Made by a program: the position numbers and the translations under genes. 64,000 nucleotides of DNA, from positions 20,172,501 to 20,236,500 of the forward strand of contig CM076944.1 in assembly GCA_039566865.1 (NCBI GenBank), given 5' to 3'. This document shows, in pieces, positions 12,304 to 24,900 of the stretch. The notes below the pieces were generated by a model. That model saw nothing but the letters and a program-made list of their open reading frames with translations, ran no database searches and was not told the origin of the DNA. Numbering within the stretch: position 1 is the stretch's first letter; each line of letters starts with the position of its first letter. Origin of the DNA: Aurelia coerulea (taxonomy: Eukaryota > Cnidaria > Scyphozoa > Semaeostomeae > Ulmaridae).

Positions 12304-12987
12304 CCTGGGACCAGTGGCGTGCTGGGGATGAGATCGCAGGGGGGGGGCAATAGGTCAATTTGGCGCCCCTTTCTAGACTTATGACTTATTGTCCCTTGTT
12401 TCCCCGTGTTCTTTGATTTGCTGATATCAGTTGCTCAATAGGGACTCGTACCATTACTCTTATGAAGTGGGTCCCCTGTTTCAAAACGGCGTAAACAAGC
12501 GGGAGTTCTCGTACACACAACCAAATCGCTTGGAGCTTAAACATTGAAAAGTAACCTTTTAGTACAAAAAAAAATGTTTTCCTGACCTACCTAACACAGA
12601 CAATATACCTTTCAAGCATTAATCTTCCTCTGTAGAAACAAAATAGATCCATCGCAGCTACGAGAACTCTAGGCCGTATCAACCGTTTTTTGGATGCAAC
12701 AACAACAGCTGTCTAAATCGCAATTACAACAGTTGTTGTCCTTATTGGTTGAAAACTAAATTCTAGTAATTTGATGGGTAAATACTTTGTAAGAGTAATG
12801 GTATGAGTCCCATTGACCAAGTGATAGCAGCGTTAGCTGAATTCGTCTATTCCAGTTCATTTGTTCATACCAATACAGATTTTCTTTGCAAGGGAAGCAA
12901 GTCAATGCCACTTTTTCATGATAAAATGCTATTGAAAGTTCTCGAAAACTTCTTTCTAATTCTAAACTGTCAATGAGCTCGTCTTTG

Positions 12988-13367
12988 TCAAAGGAGAGAA
13001 TTTTTTTTTCCAAACACCATCATCAGAAAGCCCTCAAGGAGCTCTTGAACCATCGTTGAGCGTATACGCGACGTGGAAAACGAATGCTCAGCGGTTGATG
13101 AGCTCACAGGAATGACAATTGCAATAGCATAAACGTGCCCTAAGATGGGATATGCATCCATGAGATGGTACGTGGGATGACATAGCAGCTGCAAGGCACC
13201 AGAAAAGGATGGCAGCTTGCTCTTTTCGTCAGTTTGCTTTCTGTGTATCGCACCTGGCCAATCAAAATCTTCATCATAATCATCATAGTCCTCATGTACT
13301 CGTTGGTTCGTTTTCTGTTTGGCTGGTCTCTTGCATAGATACGCAAAAGATAATAACGTGAGAAGTA
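12988..13367 (-). pseudogene. hAT transposase C-terminal remnant
   Basis: The minus strand encodes a stretch with YPILGHVYAIAIVIPVSSS followed by TAEHSFSTSRIRSTM. This matches the C-terminal dimerisation segment of hAT transposases (pattern: YP-L---A-----P-SSA-AER-FS). The frame upstream is cut by the MITE at 13368-13935. An acidic, tyrosine-rich stretch (YDDYDEDFDW) lies N-terminal. Not functional. Confidence 0.8.
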
Positions 13368-13937
13368 ACGGGTGTCCCAAAAAAATGTATACGGATTTGG
13401 TTGACTCTAGCGTCGCGAATTTAGCTTTAATCAATGGCTATTCACTCTCAAAATGTTCCTCGATAGTTAACTTGAACATAGATACCTCGTTTGTTTTTTT
13501 TTTTCGCTCGTTTGTTTGGTACTTTGAGAGCAGAAATATCAATCTTGAAAGCTCAAATATGCCTTAATGTATAAATCAACGAGAGCCTTGATAACATTTG
13601 AACAATATTAGATCTTGTATTATTACGTTTTCCAGAAGTCCCCCCCCTCCCCCAGTCACCCATTAGGATTTTTCTTAATTTTTCACTAATTTCAGTTCTT
13701 AATTTCGATGTGGTTCAGGAATTTGAAAAGGCCAAAGCTCTGGTTTGCAAGTGGACGCAAATTTGAGCTTTCAAGATTGATATTTCTGCTCTTAAAGCAC
13801 CAATACCAACAAACGAGGTATCTATGTTCAAGTTAACTATCGAGGAACATTTTGAGAGTAATTAGCCATTGATTAAAGCTAAATTCACATCGCTGGAGTC
13901 AACCAAATCTGTATACATTTTTTTGGGACACCCGGTA
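13366..13937. mobile_element. nested MITE, CGGGTGTCCC family copy 1
   Basis: Ends ACGGGTGTCCCAAAAAAATG and the complement ending GGGACACCCGG, TA on each side. Arms of about 190 bp are inverted copies of each other (GGTTGACTC, CTCGATAGTTAACTTGAACA). A related element is at 38642-39152. Confidence 0.75.
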
Positions 13938-14141
13938 TTAAACAGCGCCTTCTTTGAGTTTCCATTTGATATCCTAGTATCATTGCGATGTTTCAAAAGG
14001 TTCTCTTAGTTCACTAACTATTTGACGAGGGCGCCTTCGGCGCCCCCTAAGATAGACGTTTTCTCTAGCGCCCCTCAAACTCGACCAGCAGGGGGGGCAG
14101 TTGCCCCCCTGCCCCCCTGCCAGCACGCCACTGCCTGGGAC

Positions 14142-15304
14142 TATCTCATATGGACTATCTCGTCAACCTCATACCCAGTGACAAGGAAGGTTTTCTGTAA
14201 ACTGCAACATTGCCTGGAGCGTGTTAGGCTGTTCTGCAATTTGATTGGCTCTTTTCGAAACAGAAGAAGTTTCTCATCTTCAAATCCATGAAGAACATTC
14301 GATAGACTTGACCTGGAGTTCCTTGTTTCCCTGTGCTCTTTGACTTGTCTCCCGTCGTCACCATAGCAAGAAGCTGCGAGGATTGCTGTGGTGATATCGT
14401 TGGAATATTTTGGCTTTTAAAAGCAGGTTTTCAGTGTTAAAGTGAAGGAATCTTCAAGCAACACATAGAAGAAGTACTCATCTTGGCACTGGTAAGTTTT
14501 CTCTACAACCATAACGAAGCACGAATTCGAGGCGTTAAAGAATCAGTGATACGAGCGGATACGAGTATCGTGACTGAATCGTGTTGAATTGGCCTAGACC
14601 TAAGTTTAAGCCTTGGCGTATGGCATCAAAGCGAGTTTCTTTATGGTATGGTGAAGAAAGTTGCAGTTTTTAGCGCCTAGCGCTGGGATCACAGAAGTAG
14701 CACTTTATGGCATGCGACATGAAAATATATTAATCTCTTCTCTTTGATTTTAAATTCCATAGGCATCAAGCCACATTCAAAGACTATTCCATCATATGCC
14801 ACTGATTGGGGTAGAGATTCAATTATTGACTCCTGATGATCAGCCTATATTTTTGATGTATCTCAACATTGAAATAACCCCCTGCAAATATAATTTCGAT
14901 TCAGTGGATTAATTTCCATTCCTGTAACGGAGGCGGGGTTAGTGCAGCAAAACGATAATTATTTCAGTCTGATGTAGCTTGACTCAGAATATTCAATGAA
15001 ATATATTAGACCAGGCTGTATTGGCATTGCCTGTACAAAAATACAAGGCTAAATTAGCCCTGTAGCGGGGGATTATGACCTTGTTATGACCTTGTGCTAA
15101 CCTTTCAAGAAAATTACACGGTTATCAGTAAGATTGCAAGTTACAACCAGCTAACACAAGGTTTCCAGAAGGCTAACTGGCATTTTCAAGCCATTTGCAG
15201 GGTTACACGGTCCTGGTAATATGATATGAAATTTGGTGGCGTGCTGCCATTCGCACGCCTTGAAAATTTTAGGCATGCGATGGCGTTCGATCCGAAAAAG
15301 TGGC
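14142..15304. other. no gene seen; possible upstream non-coding exon
   Basis: A strong donor GTAAGT occurs at 14492 after a stretch with no ATG. It could end a 5' untranslated exon of the matrix gene, but nothing else supports this. Confidence 0.3.
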
Positions 15305-15519
15305 ATAGCACGACATAGTACGTATAAACTATACATCATTCGATTTGTCATTAAATGAGGAGTATTTATAAGCCAAAACGGATAAAAATATCTAAAAATT
15401 GTGCGCTATGCACCCAAAAATGTGAAAGCTGGACCTCCCCCCTTATATAACCTCCCTGTATCCCCAGATAAGTTTAATATAAACCTCAATGAGATTTTTG
15501 CATTCTCAACACATTAATC

Positions 15520-16648
15520 TACCTGGTGAGTCAGAAGAAAGAATTCCCGTTTGAAAGGTCACGGCTCCCTGGATATCAAAACCATGATATCGGCAAATCT
15601 ATAGTTTAATGGTAGAAATGTTCAAATCTACTATAAAATTTACCTGACTGAAATTGGCCACTCCATTAAAGGCAGTGTGTCCATATATCAATAAATTGCA
15701 TGCACGAACAGTTGAAACTGCTGACACGATGCTGACATGCATGTAACTGTTCGAGAATTTGATTGGTTTAGGGCAGGCTGTTTTAAACTGATCACATGAA
15801 AATAAGAGCCTCGTTGTCGAAAGGAAAGGGAACCTATTCTGTCTGATAACACTCAGTCCCTGCTGACGAATTCAAAAGAACTTGTCAAAACATGCCTTTA
15901 TGTTCATTAATCTGTCTGATAACAATCACACAAAACAAGAAAACAAGGACCTTTGAAAATTCTAGAACACTATTTCAAAAGGCGAGATTGCTGAATCCCT
16001 GCTGACGAATTTAAAAGAACTTGAAACAATCGTTTGACTAACAAACAACGCTTTGCAAGAAGAGGCTTTGCAAGAAACAACGCTCACATGAAAAAACGAC
16101 GAAAGATCACATGTTTTCGAGATACCCCCCTCGAAGTCGTCTACTTACATGGACACAGTGCCTTTAAGAAATTATAAGGGATTTTCTCAAGAAAACCTCT
16201 TCAAAAAGCCTTCGAAACGTGACAAAAATCATGAACAAATTTCCCTTACATTTCTGCCTTACAATGGCCTTACAGCAATGACTTGCAGACGCTGGAGCAC
16301 TTGCTATCCTCTTGGGAGGATGAACAACTCCTTCCCCTGGTATCGATGACCTATTCAAGGGGATTCCATCTCCCAAGAGGACAAAATACTTGAATTTATG
16401 CCAGTGTCATAAATTTTAGGAAGGAAAATTTGCTCATTGTTTTCATTCGTTTTTGCAGGTTTTTGGAAGGGGCTTTCTGCAGAAAACCACCCATATCCAC
16501 GGGAGGAATGGCCGATTAAGGCTGGGTAATTTACTGAACCTAATTGAACATATTGGCAATAAAACAAGACGTTTTCAATATTATTGCTTTGATATTCATG
16601 TAGCAGTGGCCTTCCAAGTGGGGATTCTTTTTTCTGACTCACCCGGTA
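15520..16648. mobile_element. TA-flanked DNA element inserted in repeat R1
   Basis: Ends CCTGGTGAGTCAGAAGAAAG (15522) and the complement ending CTGACTCACCCGG (16646), TA on each side. Copy B of R1 at 50116-50125 has the uninterrupted TA, so this is a proven insertion. Related pieces lie at 40422-40996 and 27697-28010. No transposase visible; Tc1/mariner-like by TA target. Confidence 0.85.
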
Positions 16649-17037
16649 GCAAATGTTATCTCAAATTTCCTTTGCATGTTTTAGCTTCAGAATAATTAAT
16701 AAAACAATTTTGCCCTTCGCCCACTGGCCTCGTTTTGAGATTCACTCAAATGTTGAATTTGGACAGTAGAATTTTTCTCAAAAGTGAGACACTCTCCCGG
16801 GACACTCTTTGGTCCCCTTATGTTTTTTTCTCTGTCTGCCAAATCTCAGCCAATTACGTCAAGCCGTTGGGTACAGGGAGCTGTATGAATACCCAATGGT
16901 TGCTGAAAATTTGATTTTGAGAAAAGGGCTTGAACAGTGTCTTGGCTTCTAACTCCACTGTTGTCAATGATTAACATTAATCTGGCCACTAGAGTAAACA
17001 GAGTAATCCTTTATATCTTTAGCGCAGAGTTTATAAT

Positions 17038-17655
17038 GATGTAATTAACAAGGGCAGATTTTGTAATACAATAGCAAATGTGCGTTTGATTGACACCTCA
17101 ATTCAAAGCGATTAGCGATTGTAGACAAAGGAAATTCTCTCAACCAGTAATTCAAAACAAACCAAGCCGCAAAGGTTTCCCCAAAACTAGTAGGGCAAAC
17201 CCTCGCCTTGTGCAAGCGAAAGGTGGTTTTTAAGAGAAGTTATGTGCTTATAACGAAAGAAGAAGGATAAATCTAAAGTTCTGTCTGGCGGATTTTGTTT
17301 ATTTGATTCAGGAGCTGTTTTGTAATCGTTTCATTTGAGCCCTAGATACGCCAGAATTAACAATGCCCTCTACTCGGCTCCTGAATCAAATAAAAAAAAT
17401 CCGCCAGACAGAACTTTAGATTTACCCTTCTACTTTCCTTATAAGCACGTAACTTCTCTTAAAAACCACCCTTCGCTTGCACAAGGCAAGACTTTGCCGT
17501 ACTAGTTTCGGGAAAACCTTTGCGGCCTGGTTTGTTTTGAATTACTGGTTGAGAGAATTTCCTTTGTCTGCAGTCGCTAATCGCTTTGAATTCAGGTGTT
17601 AATCAAACGCAACTGTTGCTATTGTATTACAAAATCTGCCCTTGTTGATGTAATT
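17038..17655. mobile_element. foldback element with 9-bp target duplication (Mutator-like)
   Basis: Arms of about 275 bp (17047-17320 and 17375-17646) with ends AACAAGGGCAG and CTGCCCTTGTT, flanked by GATGTAATT on both sides (17038-17046 and 17647-17655). R1 copy B has a single GACATAATT-type site at 49734-49742 (on the opposite strand). Confidence 0.9.
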
Positions 17656-17926
17656 GGTATCAAAATCACAAAATTGATTCAACGGGAAATCAAAGGCACT
17701 TAAAACCTTTAACCTTTAGTTATCAAATTTGTCTCCTAATGTAAAAAGCATGTTCCTAGCTGGAAAGACCTTGCTTTAAATTGCTGATAATTCACTGAAA
17801 AATAAAGGAAAATTCCTTGAAATTATCAGAAATTGTATGTAGATGTGTGTGCTATGCGATCATCTAAAAATCCAAGATTGATCGGATAAAAAATTTGATC
17901 GTCCTGAAGGGGTACAATAACCTTAA

Positions 17927-18789
17927 GTGAATGAAAATTCACTCTAATTCTCTATTTTGAAATTTTCGGAATCTCTTGCATAAATTATATATTACTACCA
18001 GGTACTATAATTCGTAGTGCTAATAACCTAAATAATCTTAAGGTTGTTGGTCAAACATTCACGTATCAAAATTTGCTGTCAAGTGACAAAATCTTATCTC
18101 GATTCTCAATTCCACAGGTAGATGTTTCCCACAGATATTAGTACTTTGTATCAGTAAATGTTTGTGATAAAACTAGGAAATCGTGCAAAACTCTTGAATT
18201 CTTTCTTTAATAAAATAGCTACCAGGTATTAACTTGCTAAATTTTTTATTCCAAGGCTGCATGGACTTGCCGTATCTTCTTCTAACCAGAAAGGAATCCA
18301 GAATCTAAACAATCTTTCGCTTCTCACAACAAAACTAACATGTTTGCCTCTTTTGCTTCTTTTGCTGAAAGATAAATAGACTTGAAGCATTCTAATGCCA
18401 ACTTAAACAGACGCTGCTGCATAACTTTTAACTTTCAAATTTATTATAAAGAGAATGGCAGTAAAGCTAAAGGAAACTGTACATTTTCCTAATATTCTAA
18501 AAATTCACCATGGTCTAATCAGACTTAGTAGAAAAAGTTGTTGAGAAGTATATGTTGTTAAAACTTAAAAGGGAGAATATTCACAACAGCATCAGAAGAC
18601 ATCGAGGCCAGCGGAGAGGTCATTAGTCTTGAAGATAAAATCCTTCGATGAAAATAAGGTAGGAGTCGTTTCATCAAAGCCAACTAAATAAGTTGGTTTC
18701 ATTTTCTCGTCGTTTTTGTTCGTTGAATGCTTCAAGTCTTTTCAAATTTCATTAGCTATCAAGTGATGCCAACTGTTTATTTCTGATAG
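17927..18789. other. upstream of first recognised exon; no signal peptide found
   Basis: Checked all ATGs for a hydrophobic leader ending one base past a codon before GT; none fits. One short ATG-AAA-ATA-AG/GTAGGA at 18647 has a donor but the wrong phase for the preferred acceptor. Confidence 0.4.
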
Positions 18790-18975
18790 AGGTTGGTTCA
18801 ATTCAAAGTAAAGGAGGTACTTGTCCTTACAACCAAAAATTCGAAGAATGTGATTCAGAACAAAATCTGGTCAATGATTGTCTGGTTGATGAAGAGTGCA
18901 ATGGAACTCTGAAATGCTGCTCAAATGGATGCAACCTTGAATGTATGGCTGCTGTTACAGACGCTCCATTCGAAG
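18790..18975 (+). CDS. exon: WAP domain 1
   Basis: Encodes an 8-cysteine WAP four-disulfide core: TCPYN, EEC, NDC, EEC, KCC, NGC, LEC, in the usual spacing with the paired CC. The exon is 186 bp and leaves one base at its end (GAA G), completed by AA of the next exon to give Glu. I chose the acceptor after TTTCTGATAG because it gives phase 1 at both ends, as in every other module of this gene; an acceptor at 18808 is possible. WAP modules are often protease inhibitors or structural knots; no inhibitory-loop assignment is possible here. This is the first exon I can support, so upstream exon(s) must exist. Confidence 0.82.
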
Positions 18976-21900
18976 GTGAATATATTTTATATATTTTAGA
19001 TATGGTTCCACCTTTACCCAGGGGGTTCACCCTAACTTTCAGTTCGAGTGGGGGGGGGCTCCATACCAGTATTTCTTTGCTGACCCCTTTAGTATTGAGT
19101 CCAATGATCTGGAGACCTGTTATTTCTTTCTAAATGGTGTATCAAATAAAAGGCTACCACCATTCGAAAAACGTTGAATTTCAAAATTGTTGGGGATACA
19201 AACAGGCTAAGTTGTGAGTCTCAAGGAATCCCCCAGAAAGGGCTCCAGATCGCATGCCCACTAACGATTTACTTCACTGACGTAATATGCAAATTAGCTG
19301 AACCTTCGAGAACAAGGGAACAAACAAGTAACGATCCGCAGCATAGGAATCATTCGTCGTACATAGCCGTGTGCTCTTGGCCAATGGCCGAAACAGCCAA
19401 GCCTCATTTTCACGGACCAATCAGGCGGCGAATAAGCGAAGAATTCAAAAGAAACCTGTGAAGATTTTTCCAAATTATACCTACCTTCATAAAACGCAAC
19501 CAGGACAAAAAACTGCTGGGAGTTTCCCGAATTTTTTTTAAGAAATCTACCCGCCAGATGTTTGGGCACAAAAGTTGGATGCCGGTCGATATATCTCCAG
19601 TTTTCGCGGGGTTATAGTATAGCGCCTCAAACTCACCACCTTTGTACGTTTTCAGCGTTTCTGGGCTCCCAGCATTCTAAGTACATCATTCGTCCTTAAA
19701 AAGTCTTCTAAAACACATCTCAAACATCACTAATTCCTCTGAAGGCAATACCGTGGGCTTGGGGACATTTCTTGCTTCGCACAAGAGCAAATCTGACCTG
19801 TTTCCTTGGGTGTCCGGAATATGGCCTAGTTCCAAAAATGTGCTAAATCGTGCTTTTGGCTTAGAAATTTCAATAGTGCCTACCTTTTTTCGTTTGGTTG
19901 AGGCATCCTTTACATCTGTATATCTACCAGACTGTCGTTGGTCTCCATTTAACGATTTTCTTGCACAAAGAAGGCAGAAAATACGACGAGAAACGTCAAT
20001 TGCTGTGTTTCTTATCTCAAACACTGATCAATGATTAGATTGATTACATGAGTCTCAGTTTTACGCATTGGATTGGGGTATGTTATGGCTTCAAACTCAG
20101 GCACTCGCTCCATGGGTACTGGGAAACGTGGAATTTGTTCTGGGATTATATGTCGTTGCAAAGAATCAGAACTGTCAGGCCTACCTTTGTGTACTTTTCT
20201 GTCTCCATATTCTCCGTTGTGCTGTTCAGTTGGCATTTTCAGTCCACTGGCAATCACAACAGGCGACTCAACATTAGGCCAGCGATTTTGAATGTCGTTG
20301 TTTGTTGCTACATACAACGACATTCAAAATCGCTGGCCTAATGTTGAGTCGCCTGATGTGATTGCCAGTGGACTGACAATGCAAACTGAACAGCACAACG
20401 GAGAATATGGAGACAGAAAAATACACAAAGGTAGGCCTGACAGTTCTGATTCTTTGCAACGACATATAATCCCAGAACAAATTCCACGTTTCCCAGTACC
20501 CATGCTCACTCATAACATCTAATGGAGCGCTCTCCGATTTCAACACATTTGACCACCCTGAACAAATCTCTAAATGGGAGGAGCTGTGGCCTTGGGTTTT
20601 TGCAAAAAGCGCCCGAAAACGGTTTGCTGACGCCATCTTCCTTGTCGCGATTTGTATTTGTTGTCCAATTTTTCTTTCGTTGCTTTGCAAAATGAAGATA
20701 AAGATACCAACCTGCAATTGATTCATGGCCGCTCGAGCCCTGCTGATGACTTCCTGCTGAAACGTTTGCGACCAAGCAATATACCATTTGCCAATTTAAA
20801 AAAAGGGATTGGCGCGAGCGCGGCCAATTCGGACAGCCCTAGTAACAGTCGGAAATCCGGGGAATCCTCTCCATTACAGTATAAACAGCCTCGACCCGGC
20901 CCAATTTTCTGACCCGAGGCTGCATTTGGAGCCAATGCTCGATTGTTACTCAACCAATTTTATAACAAAACAAAATTTACTAGAGATGACTCACTTGCAA
21001 GTCTAATCACGCAATTCAGGGTTCAATATTGCCCCCAGGGGCGGAGTGCGGGGGCCGGGAAAAATGGGGAAAATTTTGGCCTACCCCATTTTGGGCCGTA
21101 ACTCCGTATTGCGAGGGGTAAACGGCCTTGACATGTCAAAAATTGACGGGAAACCGTATTCTTTCACTAAAACACTTTTTATCTCTAAATTTCGCAGAAT
21201 ATTGAGCCTTTCTTTTTTCAAAGTTGTGGGGAAAATCCCGAAAATTTCCACTTAAGCCCTTTTTCCTCCCAAATGGATTGTGCTCTTTTTCCTACTAAGT
21301 GCACTTGCCAACTCCAGATTAGTGATTAAGTACCTTAAAAGGGTTGAAATAAGGTCCTCCAAAAGTTTGTTTTCAGTTTCTCGATTTATCCACTTCAGAA
21401 TCAGCCCAAGACGATCGGCCAGTTTATGTTGATTTTTCAACATTTTCTCTCACGTTTTGGACTTATTGCAGGTGAAATAAGGGGTCAAAATCAGCTGATC
21501 GTCTGTTTATGTACCCTACTCTACAAATCTATCGTGGGAAATACATCGAATAAGATATTCTGAAGTGGAGAGGATTCCCCGAATTTTCGACTGTTACTAG
21601 GGCTGTCGGAATTGGCCGCGGTCGCCTCAATCCCTTTTTCCTAATTGGCAAGTGGTCTATTATGATTGCAGGATACGATCTTTCTGCCTCTGATATCAGC
21701 GTTGACGCTTTGAAGGTCATAATATCCTGCCTCAAGGAGGGGGCTTGAGGGGGGTACCGGAAGCCGCAACTCCTCCAAACAAAAACCGAAAAATAGCAAA
21801 ACAAATCTTATAAATTGTTCTGATCTGTAATGAGCAGAAAAACCTTTAACATTCACAAATGATTTGATCATTTTGGACAACAGCAATACTGTTGCTGACC

Positions 21901-24900
21901 AAAACTTTTCGACAATGGTAACACTGTCCAAAAGCTGTAGCTACAACATGTTCTCTCAACAAAGAGCGTTTAGCAAAACGTTACAACCTATGTGAGACAG
22001 GTTTTGATGAAGAGCTGCTTTATTCACTACTATTTTACTGCTTGCTTACCAACTCCCGAGTTTCTTAGACTACCCTCACATGAGCAAACTCAGACCGGTC
22101 TGAGTTGCGAAATGAAACTCATCTGAAACTCATTTCGTTTTCTCACGTCGGTCTGGGTTTTCAGGTTGACCTGAAATTTTCGTGTGAGCAGAAACTTTTC
22201 CGTTTCGGGGCGAAATGAATTTTTGAAAGCAAATGTGAGTGACATTCCTTGCGTTCCTTTGGCAATCAAAACAATCAAGATAATTTTTTTTATATTCACT
22301 TTAACAACTTACAATACGTATTACTTATTACACTACTTACAAAATACTATACCCTACCACTAGAACAACACCATTTGGAGCGAAAAAAACTACGTCTACC
22401 TCATATGGCAACATAAAACAGGAAATACGAACATAACACTACACGTAACTACAAGAGAAAAAAAGATAGTTCATAACATTACAAGTAACTGCTCCAAAAA
22501 AGAAAGAAACATTTACTTTAAAGGGGACATACAAAATACAATACAGTTTACATTTTACTATACTTTCTAATTACAAATAAATAGGTTAGGCACAAGATTT
22601 AGGTATATTTAATGAAAAGGACCATGATATTATACGAAGCTTTCCGTTCTTGAAATAGACAAGATTGTAGATTTTTGGATGAAGTTATTTACTTCAAATG
22701 GCAACTTTTGTCGACGTACAAAAGAATCTGTAAAAGAACAGGATTTGGAACGTCAATTATTTCAAATGAGCGCAGCACCAGAAGGACACTAGCGAGGAGG
22801 TCACGCTTTTGTTCTTCAAAAGAATGGCACAACAATAGGTAGTGTTCCGTATCCTCAGGACCGTCGTTGATTGGACACATCGGGTTGATTGTGTCACTAA
22901 AATTTTGACTGAATTTGTGAAAATTTAGTTCGCTCAACCCTACTCTAAGTTGAGTTAATAGAGAAAGCCCTCGTGGATCATAAATACCGAAAACAGGGTT
23001 AGAAGGTGGTCTATTAAGCGAAAGCAGTCTGTTCTTGAATATACTGATGGAAGAGGACTCTCTGATTTCAGGGTCAAGTTTACTCCATTCATGCAAACTG
23101 TTAACTCCATTCATCAAGATAAATCTTCTACAATGCAATCATAATTGTTCTGAATCAAAGGGGAACACACACATTGTTTGTATTCAGGAAAATGTTTGTG
23201 AAATGCGCATGTGCAGAGTAAGTGAGCTGAACTCAAACCGATCTGAGAATGTTCATGTGAGGGGGAGGCAAATTAGCAGACACAGCCAAATTTCAAACCG
23301 ATCTGAAACTCAGATCGGTCTGAGTTTTCTCATGTGAGGGTAGTCTTGGGCAACGCAGAATATTTATGTGATCCAAACAAAGGTCGATTTGCATAAAATG
23401 ATACCATTAGAACAATGTTTAGAAGAAGGGCTACCTCATTTTGACATATGCTTACTTTTTCTGGCCTGATAATTCCCTAGAGATCCGCACAAAAAAGCTT
23501 TGGAAATCCTTGGCTTTCCTGGGATATTGCCCTGTGCATTCAGTCTATTCGGTTTTTTGCGTTGTTTGTTCCCAGCGAATCTCAAGACCTAGCGACCCCA
23601 GTGAATAATTGGGAACCAAGCTTGATTTCTTCTGACCGTATCGATGGAGACATGTGATTTCTTATCTAACCGAGACCGTATCGATGATTTCCTATGCTAT
23701 CTAGTGCGGAGATTCACATTCCAGGATGGGAGGTTTCAAATTTTGCATCAAGATCGCGTGACTGATGATGTCACGAAATGAAATTTTTCAGACTAAAGTG
23801 ACGATATCTCCTCGCAAATATGCTGGGTCGATTTAAAAATGGTATAGCTGAATTGAGCTAGATAAGACCTTTCGAATGATGTATAATGTTTTGATTTTGG
23901 CTGAAGTTTGCAATAAAGTTATGACGTCTGCATCCATATAACGTCATAATTGAAAGAATCACTTAATTTCAAATTTTTTCGTCAATCCTACCAAAATTGA
24001 TCATGCAAATTCCAATTCTGCAGTCAGCAAACAGTAACACATGTTATTTCCCCGACATGTTTTGGATGCTTCAGCCAATGTGAAAATGTTAAATCTTTTG
24101 GGGCTTAATTTACCAAAGCCAATTGATGAAAATGAATCATAATTGCTTGCCATTGTATCAGAATTGATCTTTTTTCCATATTTGTCACAGAATGTGTTGT
24201 TCCAGTGGACCTTGCATTCCTTATCGATGCATCAGGAAGCCTGAGAGATTCCTTTCATACAATTCAAAAATTTGTTAAAAAAGTCATAAATGCATACAAG
24301 ATTGGTCCAGATTATACGCATGTAGCAGCTATTTCCTATTCTGACGATGCAAGAGTTGCCTTTGACTTCAATACTTTGAAGGGAAAGGATCTAACAAAAG
24401 AAAATGTTAACAAGATGGTTGACAACATCAACGCCACTGACGGAAAGACAAGGATTGATTTGGCCCTAAGATTGGCTGCTACTGAGATATACAGTGCGAA
24501 AGGTGGTCAGAGACCAGGCAGGCCAAAGGTAAGGTCAATTCTAATATCCTAAGATTCATTTTCAAGTTTCAAATATATCTTACATCTTCTGTGCAGAAAC
24601 TCCGATAGGAAATAGGGCTACTAGTATTTGAGACAAACAGATAGTAAGAAATAGGGTTGCGTTAAGTTTGCCTCATTATATTTAATGAAAAAGAAAAAAG
24701 CAAAATGAACGAAACGAACCAGGAGAAAAAGGACAATACCTCAAAGCTCTGCTGCAGGCTTTCCATAACGAACAGGTCTCTTTATAGTCATTTGTAACAA
24801 GATTACCCGGGCTTGGCGTTCATTCAGTCGGCCAAAATTTAGGCCTGTTCGATTCGTTGAATGTCACTTTTCGAAAGTGCTCACATTTCTTCGATAAATT

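Larger units (their letters stand above)
12304..14141. mobile_element. hAT transposon with 8-bp target duplication
   Basis: Ends CAGTGGCGTGCTGG (12312) and CCAGCACGCCACTG (ends 14133), flanked on both sides by CCTGGGAC (12304-12311 and 14134-14141). CAGTGGCG termini and 8-bp duplications are classic for hAT. It contains a minus-strand transposase remnant and a later-inserted MITE. Confidence 0.88.
15305..17926. repeat. repeat R1 copy A (split by two insertions)
   Basis: Matches, in reverse orientation, the element at 49462-50394: shared blocks near 15320-15520, 16647-17046 and 17647-17926. The right end CTGAAGGGGTACAATAACCTTAA corresponds to the terminal inverted repeat of copy B. The two non-matching blocks are separate transposons (15522-16646 and 17047-17646). 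The left terminus is diverged. Confidence 0.8.

Noticed and set aside
14420..14491. 5' untranslated exon with GTAAGT donor
   Set aside because: Only a donor and a weak TATA-like TTTTAAAA; nothing links it to WAP1.
24205..24207. GTG as a start codon of VWA1
   Set aside because: The frame continues upstream to an acceptor and joins WAP1 in phase; alternative start codons are not expected here.
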